A model generated the notes under the pieces. It had not been told where the DNA came from. It saw only the letters and a program-made list of their open reading frames with translations, and did no database searches. From positions 20,483,694 through 20,547,693 of the forward strand of contig CM038711.1 in the NCBI GenBank assembly GCA_021613375.1: a stretch of 64,000 bases of DNA, in the 5' to 3' direction. Each line of letters starts with the position of its first letter. The first letter of the stretch is position 1. Source of the DNA: Megaleporinus macrocephalus. Taxonomy: Eukaryota; Chordata; Actinopteri; Characiformes; Anostomidae. Position numbers and translations under genes: made by a program. Below, one piece after another: positions 30,419 to 43,014 of the stretch.

Positions 30419-32031
30419 TGTACTGGTACAGTGGAGGACATACTGCAAGACATTAATTCCGTCATTACGTCCTCATTGTCCCCGCCATCCTATAATATCA
30501 AAAAACCCTGAAATCTCTGTAACTTTATAAAGGTAGATAAAACATGGATGAAATTTAAATGTAATTTGTGGGAAGTTTCGGTTCTAATGAAATGTTCACA
30601 CAACGTAAACAGTAGCTGTTATCTTCATATGGAAAAAATAGAGTGCAAGGTTTTATGACAGTGTCATTATGCAACATAGATTTTTGGTCTTATTGTATTT
30701 TGAAGGCTGCTTACAGTAGGACTTCATAACCAAATAACACATTAGGAGGGCACTAGTTGAATTTTCATAAGCAGCATCTGTAAAAAATAAAGTAAATAAC
30801 ATCATATGCTATATGGGACATGAGGGGCCTTAAACTAAACAAACATTTGTTCTGTTTATAACACTATTATGAAGACATGACCAACTACCGCCATAATAGA
30901 ACTTGTTCATCAACATAATTTAGTGTAATATCTATAATAACACAATGCACTTTTACTTTTGATACTCATTTACATGTAAAAGCAGTAATTTTGTGATACA
31001 GACAAATAACTGTTACTGTTACATACAGAATACTTTTAGTAAGTACTTGCTATACATGCTCGAAAATACACAGTACTCAAGTTCCTGCTAAATTCTGAGC
31101 AGACTGATAAATCAGTGTGATGAGCCAGATAATAATCTTATTGTTAGTAAACGGTTTTATGACATTGTAGAACTGAAAGGTCTGCTGAGTAGTAAAAGTT
31201 AAAAATAGTAATATTAGTAGTGCTAAACGCAGCATAGGTTGTTCTGGACTGCATACGTTACCCACTTTAATAGTGTATGGGTATTTTGTTACTGGAATAT
31301 GGTGAATTGTTTGCTTAGTTCATGAGACAACAGTTGGAGTATGGGGGGAGCAGTGGACTTAACCAGGCAACTAGCAGCAACGTTAAGAATTTTATAATTT
31401 CATTTAAAATTTCATTCATATAAAGTAAATTAAAATAATTACATGAAGAAAACTGTCAACCAGTGCCAGCGAGAAACAGCATACAGTAAAAATTTGGCCA
31501 GTTTTCTCATGTGTCCTATCAGTATGTATTCAAATTCTTTTCTAATTTTTTTTTTTATTATGATGCTTTTACGTACTGTTGTGTAATATGTAACTAAATA
31601 CATTTAGGACACTTTTTTAAAGTATTCTGCTTAACACTGTTCATCAGAGGAAATCTGTGTGGAAATGATCACTTGTGAAGGCATGCAAATCTTCCATAGG
31701 ATTAATATGTAGTCCTCTTAACTAGAGCACTGCCTCATAAGTTCCATTACTTGGGAACAATATCTCGTAACAGAACGAATGCAATGTCATTCATTTCAGA
31801 AAATATCTCATGTTATCTTGCGACTGCTGCCACAAGCTGTTGAGAAATATTTACCCATTGCTTTATGATTGTGTTACTCAATGCTGTGTCCCTGTGTTTG
31901 TAGTATTTAATTTCTTTCTTATTGACCTTGCATTGACCACTTGTGAGTATTTGACTTTTGTAAGTAAAAAAATGATAATAATAAAACAAGATGTATTTCA
32001 CTAAATAAATAGTAATCTGTTTCTGTTGCAG

Positions 32032-32317
32032 GTCTTGGGACAGTTTCCATGACTGCGCAAACAAGGCCATGGCTGGCTGTCCTGAAGAGGCGGCTGCTGT
32101 GTGGGAGTCGCTGAGACAAGAGTCCAAAAAGATGCAGTTTTCGGGTAACTTGTACGACATGTGCTCCAGCCGCAGCCAATCAGCAACCACCACTGGAGCC
32201 CAGGACCCGGACAAGACCAATCAGGAGTCTCTGAAAGGACATGCCAACCATATAAGCCCGATTCACAGCGTCTTTCTTCTGTTTTGCTTATGTCTACTTC
32301 TCTATCCATGGATATAA
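32032..32317 (+). CDS. nrn1l: Exon 3 of neuritin-like protein, with GPI-anchor signal and stop
   Basis: This is the last coding exon. It follows the acceptor TTTCTGTTGCAG, and its first base completes an Arg codon with the AG that ends exon 2, giving ICR-SWDSFHDC across the junction. It contains the remaining three family cysteines (about residues 75, 83 and 111) in FHDC, AGCPEEAAAVWESL and LYDMC. CPEEAAAVWESL is identical to the segment I recall from mammalian NRN1L and differs from NRN1 (CQEGAKDMWDKL), so the gene belongs to the neuritin-like branch. After a polar linker with TNQESLK, also an NRN1L-type motif, the protein ends in the hydrophobic tail VFLLFCLCLLLYPWI and a TAA. That tail fits a GPI-attachment signal, with the attachment site probably in the small or polar residues just before it. 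The total coding length with the proposed exon 1 is 486 bases. Confidence 0.95.
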
Positions 32318-32956
<639 letters not shown>

Positions 32957-32999
32957 CCCACAGCAATAGAACACACCTGCAAACAAGACTGGGGAGAAC

Positions 33000-33108
33000 C
33001 GCTGAGGTTTCCTGAAGTTCACATTTTTGGCTCAGTTATTCAGCTTTGCTATGTAATAACTGCCATCCGGAAAATTCATTTGAGCATTTTTTATACAAAT
33101 TAGCAATA
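33000..33108. other. Short intergenic piece
   Basis: Nothing recognised. Confidence 0.4.
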
Positions 33109-33500
33109 TACAGTACTGTGCAAAAGTCATAGATTACCATTCAATTATTCAGTGAACAGCCGTCAGGTACATGCTACTGATAGTTTAGGAGATGTTTCTG
33201 AAGAAATTAGTTCAGATTATACACTTATAGAAAAAAAATGTATATTAAATAAAATGGGACTCATAACAACTGTGACAAACCTGGTAGAGCACCAAAGCTC
33301 ACCATCAGCTAGAAAGTACTTAAAGCTTTTATCTTTGAGTGAGAGAAGAACTTCTAGCTCCACTCTTACTTTAGATCTGAACAAATATGAAAATGTGTTT
33401 CTGTCCATCCTTCCACTGTGAGAAGACAGCTCAGTACTATGGGTGTGAATGGATGTGTAGCTGTCAGCAAGCCGTTGTTGAGTAAAAGAAATAAACAAAA
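33109..33500 (+). mobile_element. Truncated Tc1-like element
   Basis: It starts at a TA with TACAGTACTGTGCAAAAGTC, which has the form of a Tc1/mariner terminus. Near 33395-33485 one frame reads VHPSTVRRQLSTMGV then CVAVSKPLLSK, the transposase helix-turn-helix block, followed by AAATAAAC. The catalytic domain and right end are missing. Confidence 0.75.
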
Positions 33501-33614
33501 ATCATGAACAAATTAAACAAAGAAGCTGTTGGTGTTTTATGCTTCTCTAGAGTCCAGATCTCTGCGTCACCGACTGTGTTACTTGGGTTGTGAGAGGCAC
33601 AAAATGCAACTTCT

Positions 33615-34075
33615 GAAGGCCGATTTATGTTTCAGTGTCAGATCAGTGCTGAGTCTATGACGCAGCCTACACAAGTGGCCTACGCTGTTTGTGCTGCATT
33701 GCTGTGTATGCGCCGCTCTGATGGTGGGGCTTCTTTGCCACTGTAGGCTCCCTCAGTCTACTACAAACAGTGGTGACTAAAACTGAGCAGATAATCATAA
33801 TTTCATACTTATAATTTGGCTCCAGTTCTGGTCCAGTCAGGAAAAAAATAAAAACTGGCACTTTTTCTGCCACTCCTGGGGCAATTTTTCTCCCCCCAAA
33901 TTCCTCCACCTCTTCATGCATTCTGTGATATCTAAATGTTAGAAATGCAATACTATCAAGCAGACTAATCACAGGTGTTGCAGCCTGCATCAGTGCATTG
34001 TGTTGTTACATTCTTGCGTGCTATGGTGTAGGGTACACAGCTACGTACCTACAGCGTAGATTTGACGCAGAAGCC
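33615..34075. mobile_element. MITE with imperfect terminal inverted repeats
   Basis: The left end has GGCCGATTTATGTTTCAGTG then TCAGATCAGTGC. The right end, read on the other strand, has TTAAGGCTTCTGCGTCAAAT then CTACGCTGTAGG. The ends match imperfectly as inverted repeats. No transposase is seen, and the superfamily is uncertain. Confidence 0.5.
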
Positions 34076-34079
34076 TTAA

Positions 34080-35412
34080 GAGCATGGCAGATGTGAAGAT
34101 GCAGGTTTCTTTGAAGCACTGAAAGCAAGTTTCCTTCAAAGAATGGAAGCTGTAATAAAGGGCCACTAAATAATGAAAAAACAATATTATATATTTGGTT
34201 GCTGAGACTTTTGTTTTATGGTCGGTTAAACATGTTTTCTGCTTTTTTCCTGATGCTAAAAAAAATTTATAACATTGCCGTTTTGACCTGGAAGTGAAAT
34301 AAGCGTGTTCTGTGACTTTTGCATAGTAACGTACATTAAGATAGAAATGCTTTTTTGATTTGAAAGATCAAAAATATTTTTTTAATTCCATCACACAACA
34401 TTTCAACTGCACCTTTCATTTACACAGATGTGCATATTTGTGTCTTAAAAACAAAACAAGGTCAAAAGAGTGTGTCGGGTGTGATGGAAAGATAGTGTAA
34501 ATAGGAGAATATTTGAACAGAGAGAAGCTTTAGTTCATTTTTGTCTGTACCTGAGACGAAATGTTAATTATAGTGCAGCATCTATTCTGTGTAATGCAAT
34601 CAAAGCTTGTGCTGTTTCAGATATACGTTTCTTGTAAGTGTTTGTGTTGCTGAGCAGCCACGTAAAGCGTGTTTTCACTGTCTGCTCACGTTTCCTCATC
34701 TAATGCACTGGCATTGCTCTCCTCAGCATTCTTCCTTCTATCAGGCTTCGACTTACTTTTCTGTTTTAATTGGAAATTAATCATGTTTAGTAATGCTGTG
34801 AACCCATTAGGTTGGGCGAAAGCGATTTTTCGGGGCAAAGAGCCACAAAATCCCACCTTGTGTCTCAAAATGTGTTTATGCACTGTTTAAATGTAGTTAC
34901 TTTGTAATTAGATTCATTAACCTTTCTAGATATTTATTTAAGCTCTAAACAAAGTCAAATGACTGTAGTCTCAAATAGCCAAGATTTAAGATTTAATCTG
35001 TTGGTCTTTCTTTCTTTCTCTGTCTTTTATTAACCTTTAGGGCCTGAATTTAGGTCCACCATCGAATTCCTGACTCCCAAACACTTACACACAGTGCACT
35101 GTTTAAGTTCCTCAATGGTTCAGTTCTATGAAAAATCTAGTACTTGATGTGGAGCTTTTAAAAATGGTTCATCACCCTCACACAAGTTACGGAAACGTTA
35201 CTTTAAAGAACTGTTACTTGCATCACTCAAGAGAACTTATTACCATTAGTCACCTAGAATGTAGTCTATATAGTGGTTTGTTTTGAAGTGATAAAGTAAT
35301 GGTGGTGATGGGAACCAGAGGGCAAGATGTCTACAATAAGTAGCCTTTTTATTCACTATCCAAATTAACCGATGGATGAGCAAACATCCACATACAGTGC
35401 AAACATATTAGG

Positions 35413-35415
<3 letters not shown>
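34080..35415. other. Intergenic stretch, nothing recognised
   Basis: No gene or clear repeat is recognised. Confidence 0.5.

Positions 35416-35417
<2 letters not shown>

Positions 35418-35495
<78 letters not shown>
35418..35495. repeat. (TA)n-(GA)n compound microsatellite
   Basis: About 28 TA units followed by about 10 GA units. Confidence 0.95.
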
Positions 35496-35499
35496 TTGT

Positions 35500-38400
35500 T
35501 CAGAAAAGACATTAAATTGGATATATTATTCATTTCTGGTTTCTCCCTTTCCTTTAATGTGCTATATAGCTTGAGAAGGTCAGTCGGGTCTACCAACTTG
35601 TTTTATCCGACTATCAGGATGGCACTCTGGCGCAAGTCAGGGTGGCGTGGGGGGCAGAACTTGTGCTGCACTGGCAGTCAAAACAGAGTGTGGCTTAAAT
35701 AATATACAGTAGCATTTTTAAATACAAATATAATATTGTGTTTTGGGAAAATTGAAACATGCAAATCTATTCTAGTAGACCTCAAAACAAACTTGTGACT
35801 TTTGAAAATGATCATAATAGGTCCTCACTACATACAAATAATACATATACAATAGGTAGTGTTTTTTGTGAGTGTGTTTCTATCTATTTCTAAACCTATC
35901 CATGAGGAAGCCCAGTATTGACTGTAGTTATCATTCAACAACTACAAATCAGGCAGCAGATTTCTAATTATTTAATGTCATCACTTTGTGTGACGGAGCT
36001 TGTAGTGGCATTTTACTCTTCTGGTTCAATGCTTCTGGTACTGATACTTATCACCACAACCTCTCTAGAATAGCACACTTCAAAACACTCTGCATATATA
36101 TACTTAGTCTCTTACGTCACTATAGGCCAGGACCTAGGGGATTAGTCTTTGTTAAGCTGTGATATAGCTCTTTTTACTGAATTCAGAAAAAGGATATATT
36201 TATGACTGTAAGGGCTAAATGAAGAATGCACCTCAAATTAAGAATGAACAATGAATTAGATCATGGTCTAAAACATTCCTGAAAAATGAATATATTCTGA
36301 ATAGATGTAATACACTGGTGCATGCATAAGTCCTGTCTGTTTTTTTCTTTTCTAAAAAATGACTGCACCACCTATGCTTGGTGTTTTCAATGCTCCTCGC
36401 AGAGATAAAAGGGGACGCCACAAAGGGCGAGAGTTCATTACAATTCTGCTCTCTTTCCTTTGAAGCCCGGACTCTTTATCATATCACTGTCCATCAAACT
36501 GGATGTTTATTTAGAAGCCTCGGAATGAAAGGGACTTCTCCCATTGACTTTCCATAGACCGTCATACTGGACACTTCACATCTGGGCTTCAGAGACGCCA
36601 CCAACCAGAGACCTCATAGTGGCCATCCAGCTCCAGCCAGTTTGTACTGTTTGTCAAATGGAGGTTGCAAAAAGGCTGGATCATCTGAGGGACAAAAGCA
36701 GTTGGGTTATTCAGCTTTGTAAACATGTTTTGTAGTCTTTTCCTTTTCTCGCATGACTTTGTCACATGCAGAGATAATGAATAAAAGGTGTTGGGGGCCA
36801 CATTTCAGCTTGGCTTTTGGCCTCAATGTGGCGTGCAGTCTGTCACTTACTTGGGTGTGTGATGCTCCACTCTCTGTGTCTCTCTCTCTCTATGCCACTG
36901 CTGCTGCGTGTAGAGCATACTCAGTCATATGAATGTTACTTTGCTGGAGATGTTGTGGTTACAGTGAGCTGTACGCTGGGCTCTGTGTTAATGCTATGCC
37001 ATATTGCATTCTGTTTTCTACGCCACTTTGGAATGGCATCGTTTTTTTCTGCCTTTCTTAGGCATGAATATTTCATGCATCCCAGCTGCTTCCGTAAACA
37101 TAGACCAGTTAGCAGGATGGAGATCACCCCCCCAGTGCTGCTGGCTCCTGCCCAGAGCACACATTCACACACACACTTTAACACGGGTACGAACGCATGT
37201 TCTACAGCAATTACTTTCATGCTCACTCCGGAGCATGCCAGGGTCAGAGGTTTTAGAGTTTACAGCGTTCCCCTCCATCACCTTTTCCTAGCATGTAGTA
37301 AAACCAACAGTGACCATCAGGATTTTGCTGCTTTGTTGACAAGATCTCACCCAAATAGTACGATCTTCTGTTTAGGTTCACAAACTTTTCATAACACAGA
37401 ATGAATAGCCTTCACCAGAAGCTACTGATTCTTCTTCTTTCTACGTCTTCCAGTTGGTACTTTAGTGCCACCACATTTAAGCTGCTGCTTCAATGTAAAA
37501 ACAAGAGACAATGTTAGGTTTGTCAGTTGCAAGGCGACCCACTCCTATGTAGATTTGAAGGGTTCTTTTTAAGCTTGAGGTAATTACCCACTAAGAAAAC
37601 TATCATTTTTGTATATTACATTTCAGTCCTGCTAATAGATCACTCCTAACTCTTACACACAGCTTCTTTAAAGGTTCAAATTATGGAAAGTTTGTAAAAT
37701 AGAGTCTGGTGAAACTCTCCACTCTATACCATCCATGTATGAAGACTAACCTGCAAAATCGCCCGATTTTAATCTACTGTATGTCTATATTGTAATGAAA
37801 GCTAACACATTTCTCTACACTGCCTGGTCAAACATATTTGCTGACCTTTCTGAACAGCTGTAATTGTTTGCTGTTGGTCAATTTGAGGCATTTTAGCTAA
37901 ATAACCCTAGAGTGTGACCTCTGGAGGTGTTGAGGTGAGTAGGTTTTTGACCCACCTCTTTTCAAATTACTGATGTCCTGCTACTTTCTGATTGAGTTCA
38001 GGATGCTGACATCAAAAATTTTAACTGAACAGACCACTGACCTATGGGCACAAACAAACCAAGAGTCAAACGAAGCAGCAAAACCAATCAAAATCTCCAG
38101 CTTAGCCTGAGGGCATGACATTTCCTCCTTCAACAAAACCTTCACGGTGTTCAGTGAAAGCAACTGCAGCTCCGGTAAAGGTTTTTATTCACTGTGATGT
38201 TCAAGCTAAAGCACTTTGTAACAAATTATGTGTGTGAAATATGTGAGAACTTGCCGAATAATTACTGAATCACTGGTCAAATCAATGATGAGGTTTGATG
38301 GCACCCCTGCTTTGACTATATAGCACACTAGTTAGTGACACCAAAATAATGGATAAAATAATCCGTATGGCAACTCAATCAATTTGGAAGTTGAACGAGG

Positions 38401-41400
38401 TCAAAGCCTGAAACTTTCCTCCAATCCTTACTGTGTCCTTCTGTCCATTATTCAGACTCTGTTGCTGCAGCAGGAAGACCAAGCCTGATTTACATTAGGT
38501 TAGAACTCTTTTGGACCACTGGAACTGTGCAGATGCTGCATATCCTCACACACACTCAGGCCCATGCCAAAGCATAAACACTGATTACATTAATTCTAAC
38601 TCTGGTTGATTGATCTGGGGAGGCTGGGCTGTTTGATTACTCCTCTGCTGCTCTCCTCCCGTCCTCCCCTCCTCTCCTTCTCCTCCTCCACCTCCCCCTG
38701 CAGCTTCTGGCGGCTGGCCTGATCTGGCAGATTAGAGGCAAGTGCTGTTTTATGAAAGCATAGTGAAGTGCTAGAGTAAAGGGTGTGTGTGGGGGGTGCA
38801 TTTTAATGTCTGCTCAAATTCGATGCAGCCTCATACACCAAATGCCATTCAGTTTAAATCAATTACATGACTTTTCAACCTGATAAGAACCTCATATTTA
38901 TTTTTTTAAATGCAGTTCAAATCATTTATTTGACATGTTTAAAAATAGTTTTTCTTACATCTAACATGACTTACAAGCATAGTATATGTGGAATTTAATT
39001 TAGACCTGGAGGTCTGTTAATGCTTATAATGGCAAACCGAGGACATGCTGTTGGGAAAGCCATCAAGCTGAGGAAGAAGGTCTTCTGAGTAACACTCACA
39101 GAAGGCTCCCCTGTTTCATTTGCGATGGCCTAGTGGAGAGGAGTGGAGAGAGGGCATGAAAGAAGACTCATCATGGCCTCTAAGATATCCTGGTTAACAT
39201 TTAATTGCAAGCTCGACTAGGCAGGTGCAGTGTTGACCTGCACTGGGCTGCTGTTAGCACACATCGTTAAAGCTAAATAGAAATCATGTTCATTACCTTT
39301 GGACTCCATTTGGCTTGCATCTCAATCACAAACATACAGTACTTACAGACATACTCACTCACTCATGATTAGCTGGTAGACGGTGTGTAATCGGGTTCTT
39401 TAAATTAGGGTAAGCAGTCTTCTTCAAAACAGGGAATCATGCTCCCTGGCATCCCCAGGGAAATTCTATAACAGGATGCTGAAAGAACCCTCCACTGACA
39501 GAGTACATAGGATTCAGAAGAAACAATGGAACAGTGGACCTGATCTTTCCGCTTACACAACTGTGTTGCAGACATGGAAGAATGCCAATGTCTTTTGTGT
39601 TCCTCATGTCTTCATTCATTTCAACTCCTAGGATGCGCATCACACCTATGTTACCCAAGTGACCACTCACAGCAGAAGGAGGACCAGATAGTGTACACTC
39701 GACATGTTAACCTCGGTGAGCTAATTGGTTGGCCAGACAAATGATGCAAAATGTTTTTTTAAAGATTTGAACATATGGTACATAAAAGTTGATAATAATT
39801 GCTTTGGCTGGCTATATGCTTTTTGGTAGAACCAATGTGTTCCTGTCTTTTTTAGACAGCTAAAATACACAAATACAATAAAAAAGGACTATTAAGAATT
39901 GAGCTAAAGCATATTGTTTAGATTTTTTTCCTTTTTTACATTTGTATTTTCTTACCTATTGAGCGTGTGTGTTAAAGGAAAGGCAACATGTAGAAACAAA
40001 ACGACAGAAAGTGGGTGCGGAGAAGTTGCGGTCGAAGAGATTGAAGAGTGGCACTTTAGATGCTAAAAGTGGCAGGCTTTTGAAAGGGAACCTGAGGGAC
40101 AGACTGATCTGGAGTGTAGTACGTAAGCAGATAATGTTAGGATAACACAGGGACTTTGAGGTGATGAACGTTAGCTCTATTACATGAGAATGATGAGTAA
40201 CGGTGATTGATTAGTATCAGTATTTATTGGTATTTGCCTATTTCCCAAATTCTGGCAGCCATGTACGACACCTTATTATAATAAAATAGTAAACGGTCAA
40301 GGCTGAGAAGTGTTGGATGAGCAGCAAGAGTTCATTTTAGGTTACATCATAGCGTTTTAGATATTTAGGCTAAAGTTGTGTTGAAAAGCTGCATAGTAGT
40401 TTGAATTTGTAGCCTCTATGCTGCGGTTTAACATGTTTTAAAAACACTCAAAGGAGTGAAATAACAGATGTTAAAACTGATAAATGAAGTAAAAGCTTTG
40501 CAATTTAAGTTTTACTAAAGTGAGTGTATAAAAGTATTATTAGCAAAAGATATGTTCACAAAGCAGTCCTGTTTTTTGCCTGATCCAAATGCATGTTATA
40601 GCTTTTTAAAGAAGGGAGCACCTTTTACCTGAAGAATTAGAATTGAGCTGCTATATCAGGGAAATTCAGAAAATACATATAAGTAGACAAAAGTGCTGGA
40701 ACTACAGTATGTGTAAATTTACTTATTTGCTTTCCACAATGGTTATTTATAGGCTTCTAAAGTGACAATTCACTGTAAATTTCTAATAAGGCAAAAGTTA
40801 TAGTATTTTAGTATGATTCTGTCATTATTTGAAAATTCTTATATGATAATAGTAAAATACATTCCTTCGCAGAACACATACATAAATTGCTGGTCGACTG
40901 TGCTCTGCTAATTATGACGGACTGGTCTAAGCCAAAAATGCCAGGGCTGATTTTTTGTCTCAGTCCAGCCCTGTGCACAGGGCACACATCTATAATCTGA
41001 TTCTGGGCTTGTTTAAACCAGCATTGCAGTGGACAGTTGCCTTGACATATTGTATGTTGTTAGGACCCTGTTAAGAGTGGATTGTTTCTTTATTGGCAGC
41101 AATCATGCACAGAATACCCAGGTTCAGCTGAGGTTGAAGAACAGGCCAGTATGGAGGGCTCTTTTGTTTGCACCATCTGCAGGGAACTGTCAAATGTACA
41201 TTTTGCTGCTAAATGTGAAGTGACTGGAATTAGAATTAGCACCTCCAAATTCATGGCTCTCTGGGATGGTCTGTTCAGGGCACGACAGAAGTTCTTCAGT
41301 CTCTAAACTCTGGGGATCCTCTACAAGGAGCTGGAATCTGAAGCTGCAGAGAAGTCTAAATTGACTTTCCCAGCGTATTAGCATCATGATCTCCACCAGG

Positions 41401-42840
41401 AGAAGTGGAAATAAGATGGGGTGAGATTTAATTAATATCTTAAAGTACATTCAAAAATATACATATATATTGTTTTATGCTTCCATACACCTGTTTTCAC
41501 TCTTCTGTAACACCCATATGACGGTGCTGGGATAAACAGAACAGCCATTATTCTGTGTTATTGATAAGAGGCCGTCTAAACAGTGACTGATATGCTTCAC
41601 TCACGGAGAGTTTGGCAAATGCTGTACTCTATGACCAAGTTTCTAGAATGTGACAGAATAATTTGATATATTTTTGCTGCCCTTGCTGAAATGCCGCTCT
41701 TAACAGTTGCCTTGTTCATCTGTATGAACACGCCAGCCCTAGTTGGATGTGACATGAACAGTTTCTACTTCTAAAACAACTTCCACTTGTTTTAGCATGT
41801 TTCTTGTCATTAAGTGTTTTTCCCCCGTGGTACTAGGAGGTGTCTCACAGATTACTCGCCTGATTGTGACTTGTTTTCTTAGCAAAAAAGAAATTTCAGA
41901 TTTATCAAGTGCACAACAGTAGTGCACAACAACCAGCTGCAGGTGTTAACATTTAGCGAGCACCTGCTGCTTCCTGATGTGCAAAATTTCTAGTTTGAAT
42001 TGTAGTGATGCTAAAACACACATCCACAGAGAACATGTTTCAAGCGGCTGAAGATATTCCTAGAAGAAATTCTTTCCTGAAGAGCAGGAAGTTCTGACAG
42101 ACGAGGTGAGTCCCAGCTGTGAAAAGACAAGCTGCCTAGAAAATAATGGGCAGCACTAAAATCTGAAGGTTTCTCTGAAGATTTGTGGGTAATTATGGCT
42201 TCTTTTTTTATTTTAGAGGTGAGCTAAAACTTTTTGGTCATTTCATATAATCTCTCTTGCATTATATACACTATGCAGCTGGTATGTTTGGTCAAATGTG
42301 AACCGATGTTGGTCTTCCTAACATCAGTGGTCTGGGGTTCGCTTCCAGTAAACTCTGCTATCTGCTCCCAGCAAAGCACGTGGGGTCATTTTGTGACATG
42401 ACTGCTTGGACGTACAGTGTCTCTTACCATTTTTAGTTGGTAAGCATCAAAAAAGCGCTTGAGCTGGCTTGCATGGCTAAACGACTTCTTATACAAGGAC
42501 GGCTCCTGCATGGTGAAACACTAAGTGTCTAAAAAGAGGTCTTCTCCGACTGAGAGTCTCAGGGAAAAAAATAGTAAAAAGCGAAAACAGATGAAGTTAC
42601 TGCCTGCCATTTTACAAACCTGAGGAGCGTATGGATTGGTGCAATCGACCCATAGTTCTTGAGTGTGAAGGCAGGGCACAGATAATGAGCCCCTCACCCA
42701 AAAGAATCCAGAACTGATCCTGGGTGTGGACTCCAGTATTCAGGACAAGCAGGAAAAGATTACAGAAAGGCAAATTCGTATGATTCAAATTATATTTAAA
42801 GTAATATTAAGTATTAAATACACTGCCATTATATATAATC
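35500..42840. other. Long intergenic stretch without recognised genes
   Basis: I see no gene. The longest open frame in the window (36817-37404, + strand) is here but shows no family motif and is listed among the rejections. A CT-rich patch lies at 38640-38700. Blocks such as 36440-36760 look unique and might be conserved, but that cannot be judged here. Confidence 0.5.
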
Positions 42841-42844
42841 TGCT

Positions 42845-43010
42845 ATTATAAGATAAGATAAAATGAGACAATATGATCCTTTATTAGTCCCACAGTGGGG
42901 AAATTCACAGTGTTACAGCAGCAAAGGGAGAACAAGGCACTCTGAACGAAAAGAGTGATAAATCAACAGTACAGTATATAACTATATAAATAATAAAAGT
43001 CAAAAACCAA
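42845..43010 (-). mobile_element. 3' end of a non-LTR retrotransposon
   Basis: AAGATAAGATAAAATG then CCTTTATTAGTCCCACAGTG and GGGAAATTCACAGTGTTACA. I recall this string as a recurrent fish LINE 3' end with a GATAA-type tail, here on the minus strand. The upstream boundary is not clear. Confidence 0.45.
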
Positions 43011-43014
43011 GAAT

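Larger units (their letters stand above)
27003..32031 (+). other. Intron 2 of nrn1l
   Basis: This 5.0-kb intron lies between two well-supported exons, with GTGTGT donor and TTGCAG acceptor. It contains a CT-rich low-complexity stretch (about 28780-28975), an (AC)n run at 29441-29459 and a hAT-like MITE at 29875-30418. I recognise nothing else in it. Confidence 0.9.

Noticed and set aside
31813..32309. Minus-strand frames of 86-135 codons
   Set aside because: They are antisense shadows of nrn1l exon 3.
36817..37404. 195-codon open frame, the longest in the window
   Set aside because: No recognisable family motif, irregular hydrophobic and histidine-rich stretches, no splice context, and it starts at a non-ATG codon. 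It is probably a chance frame.
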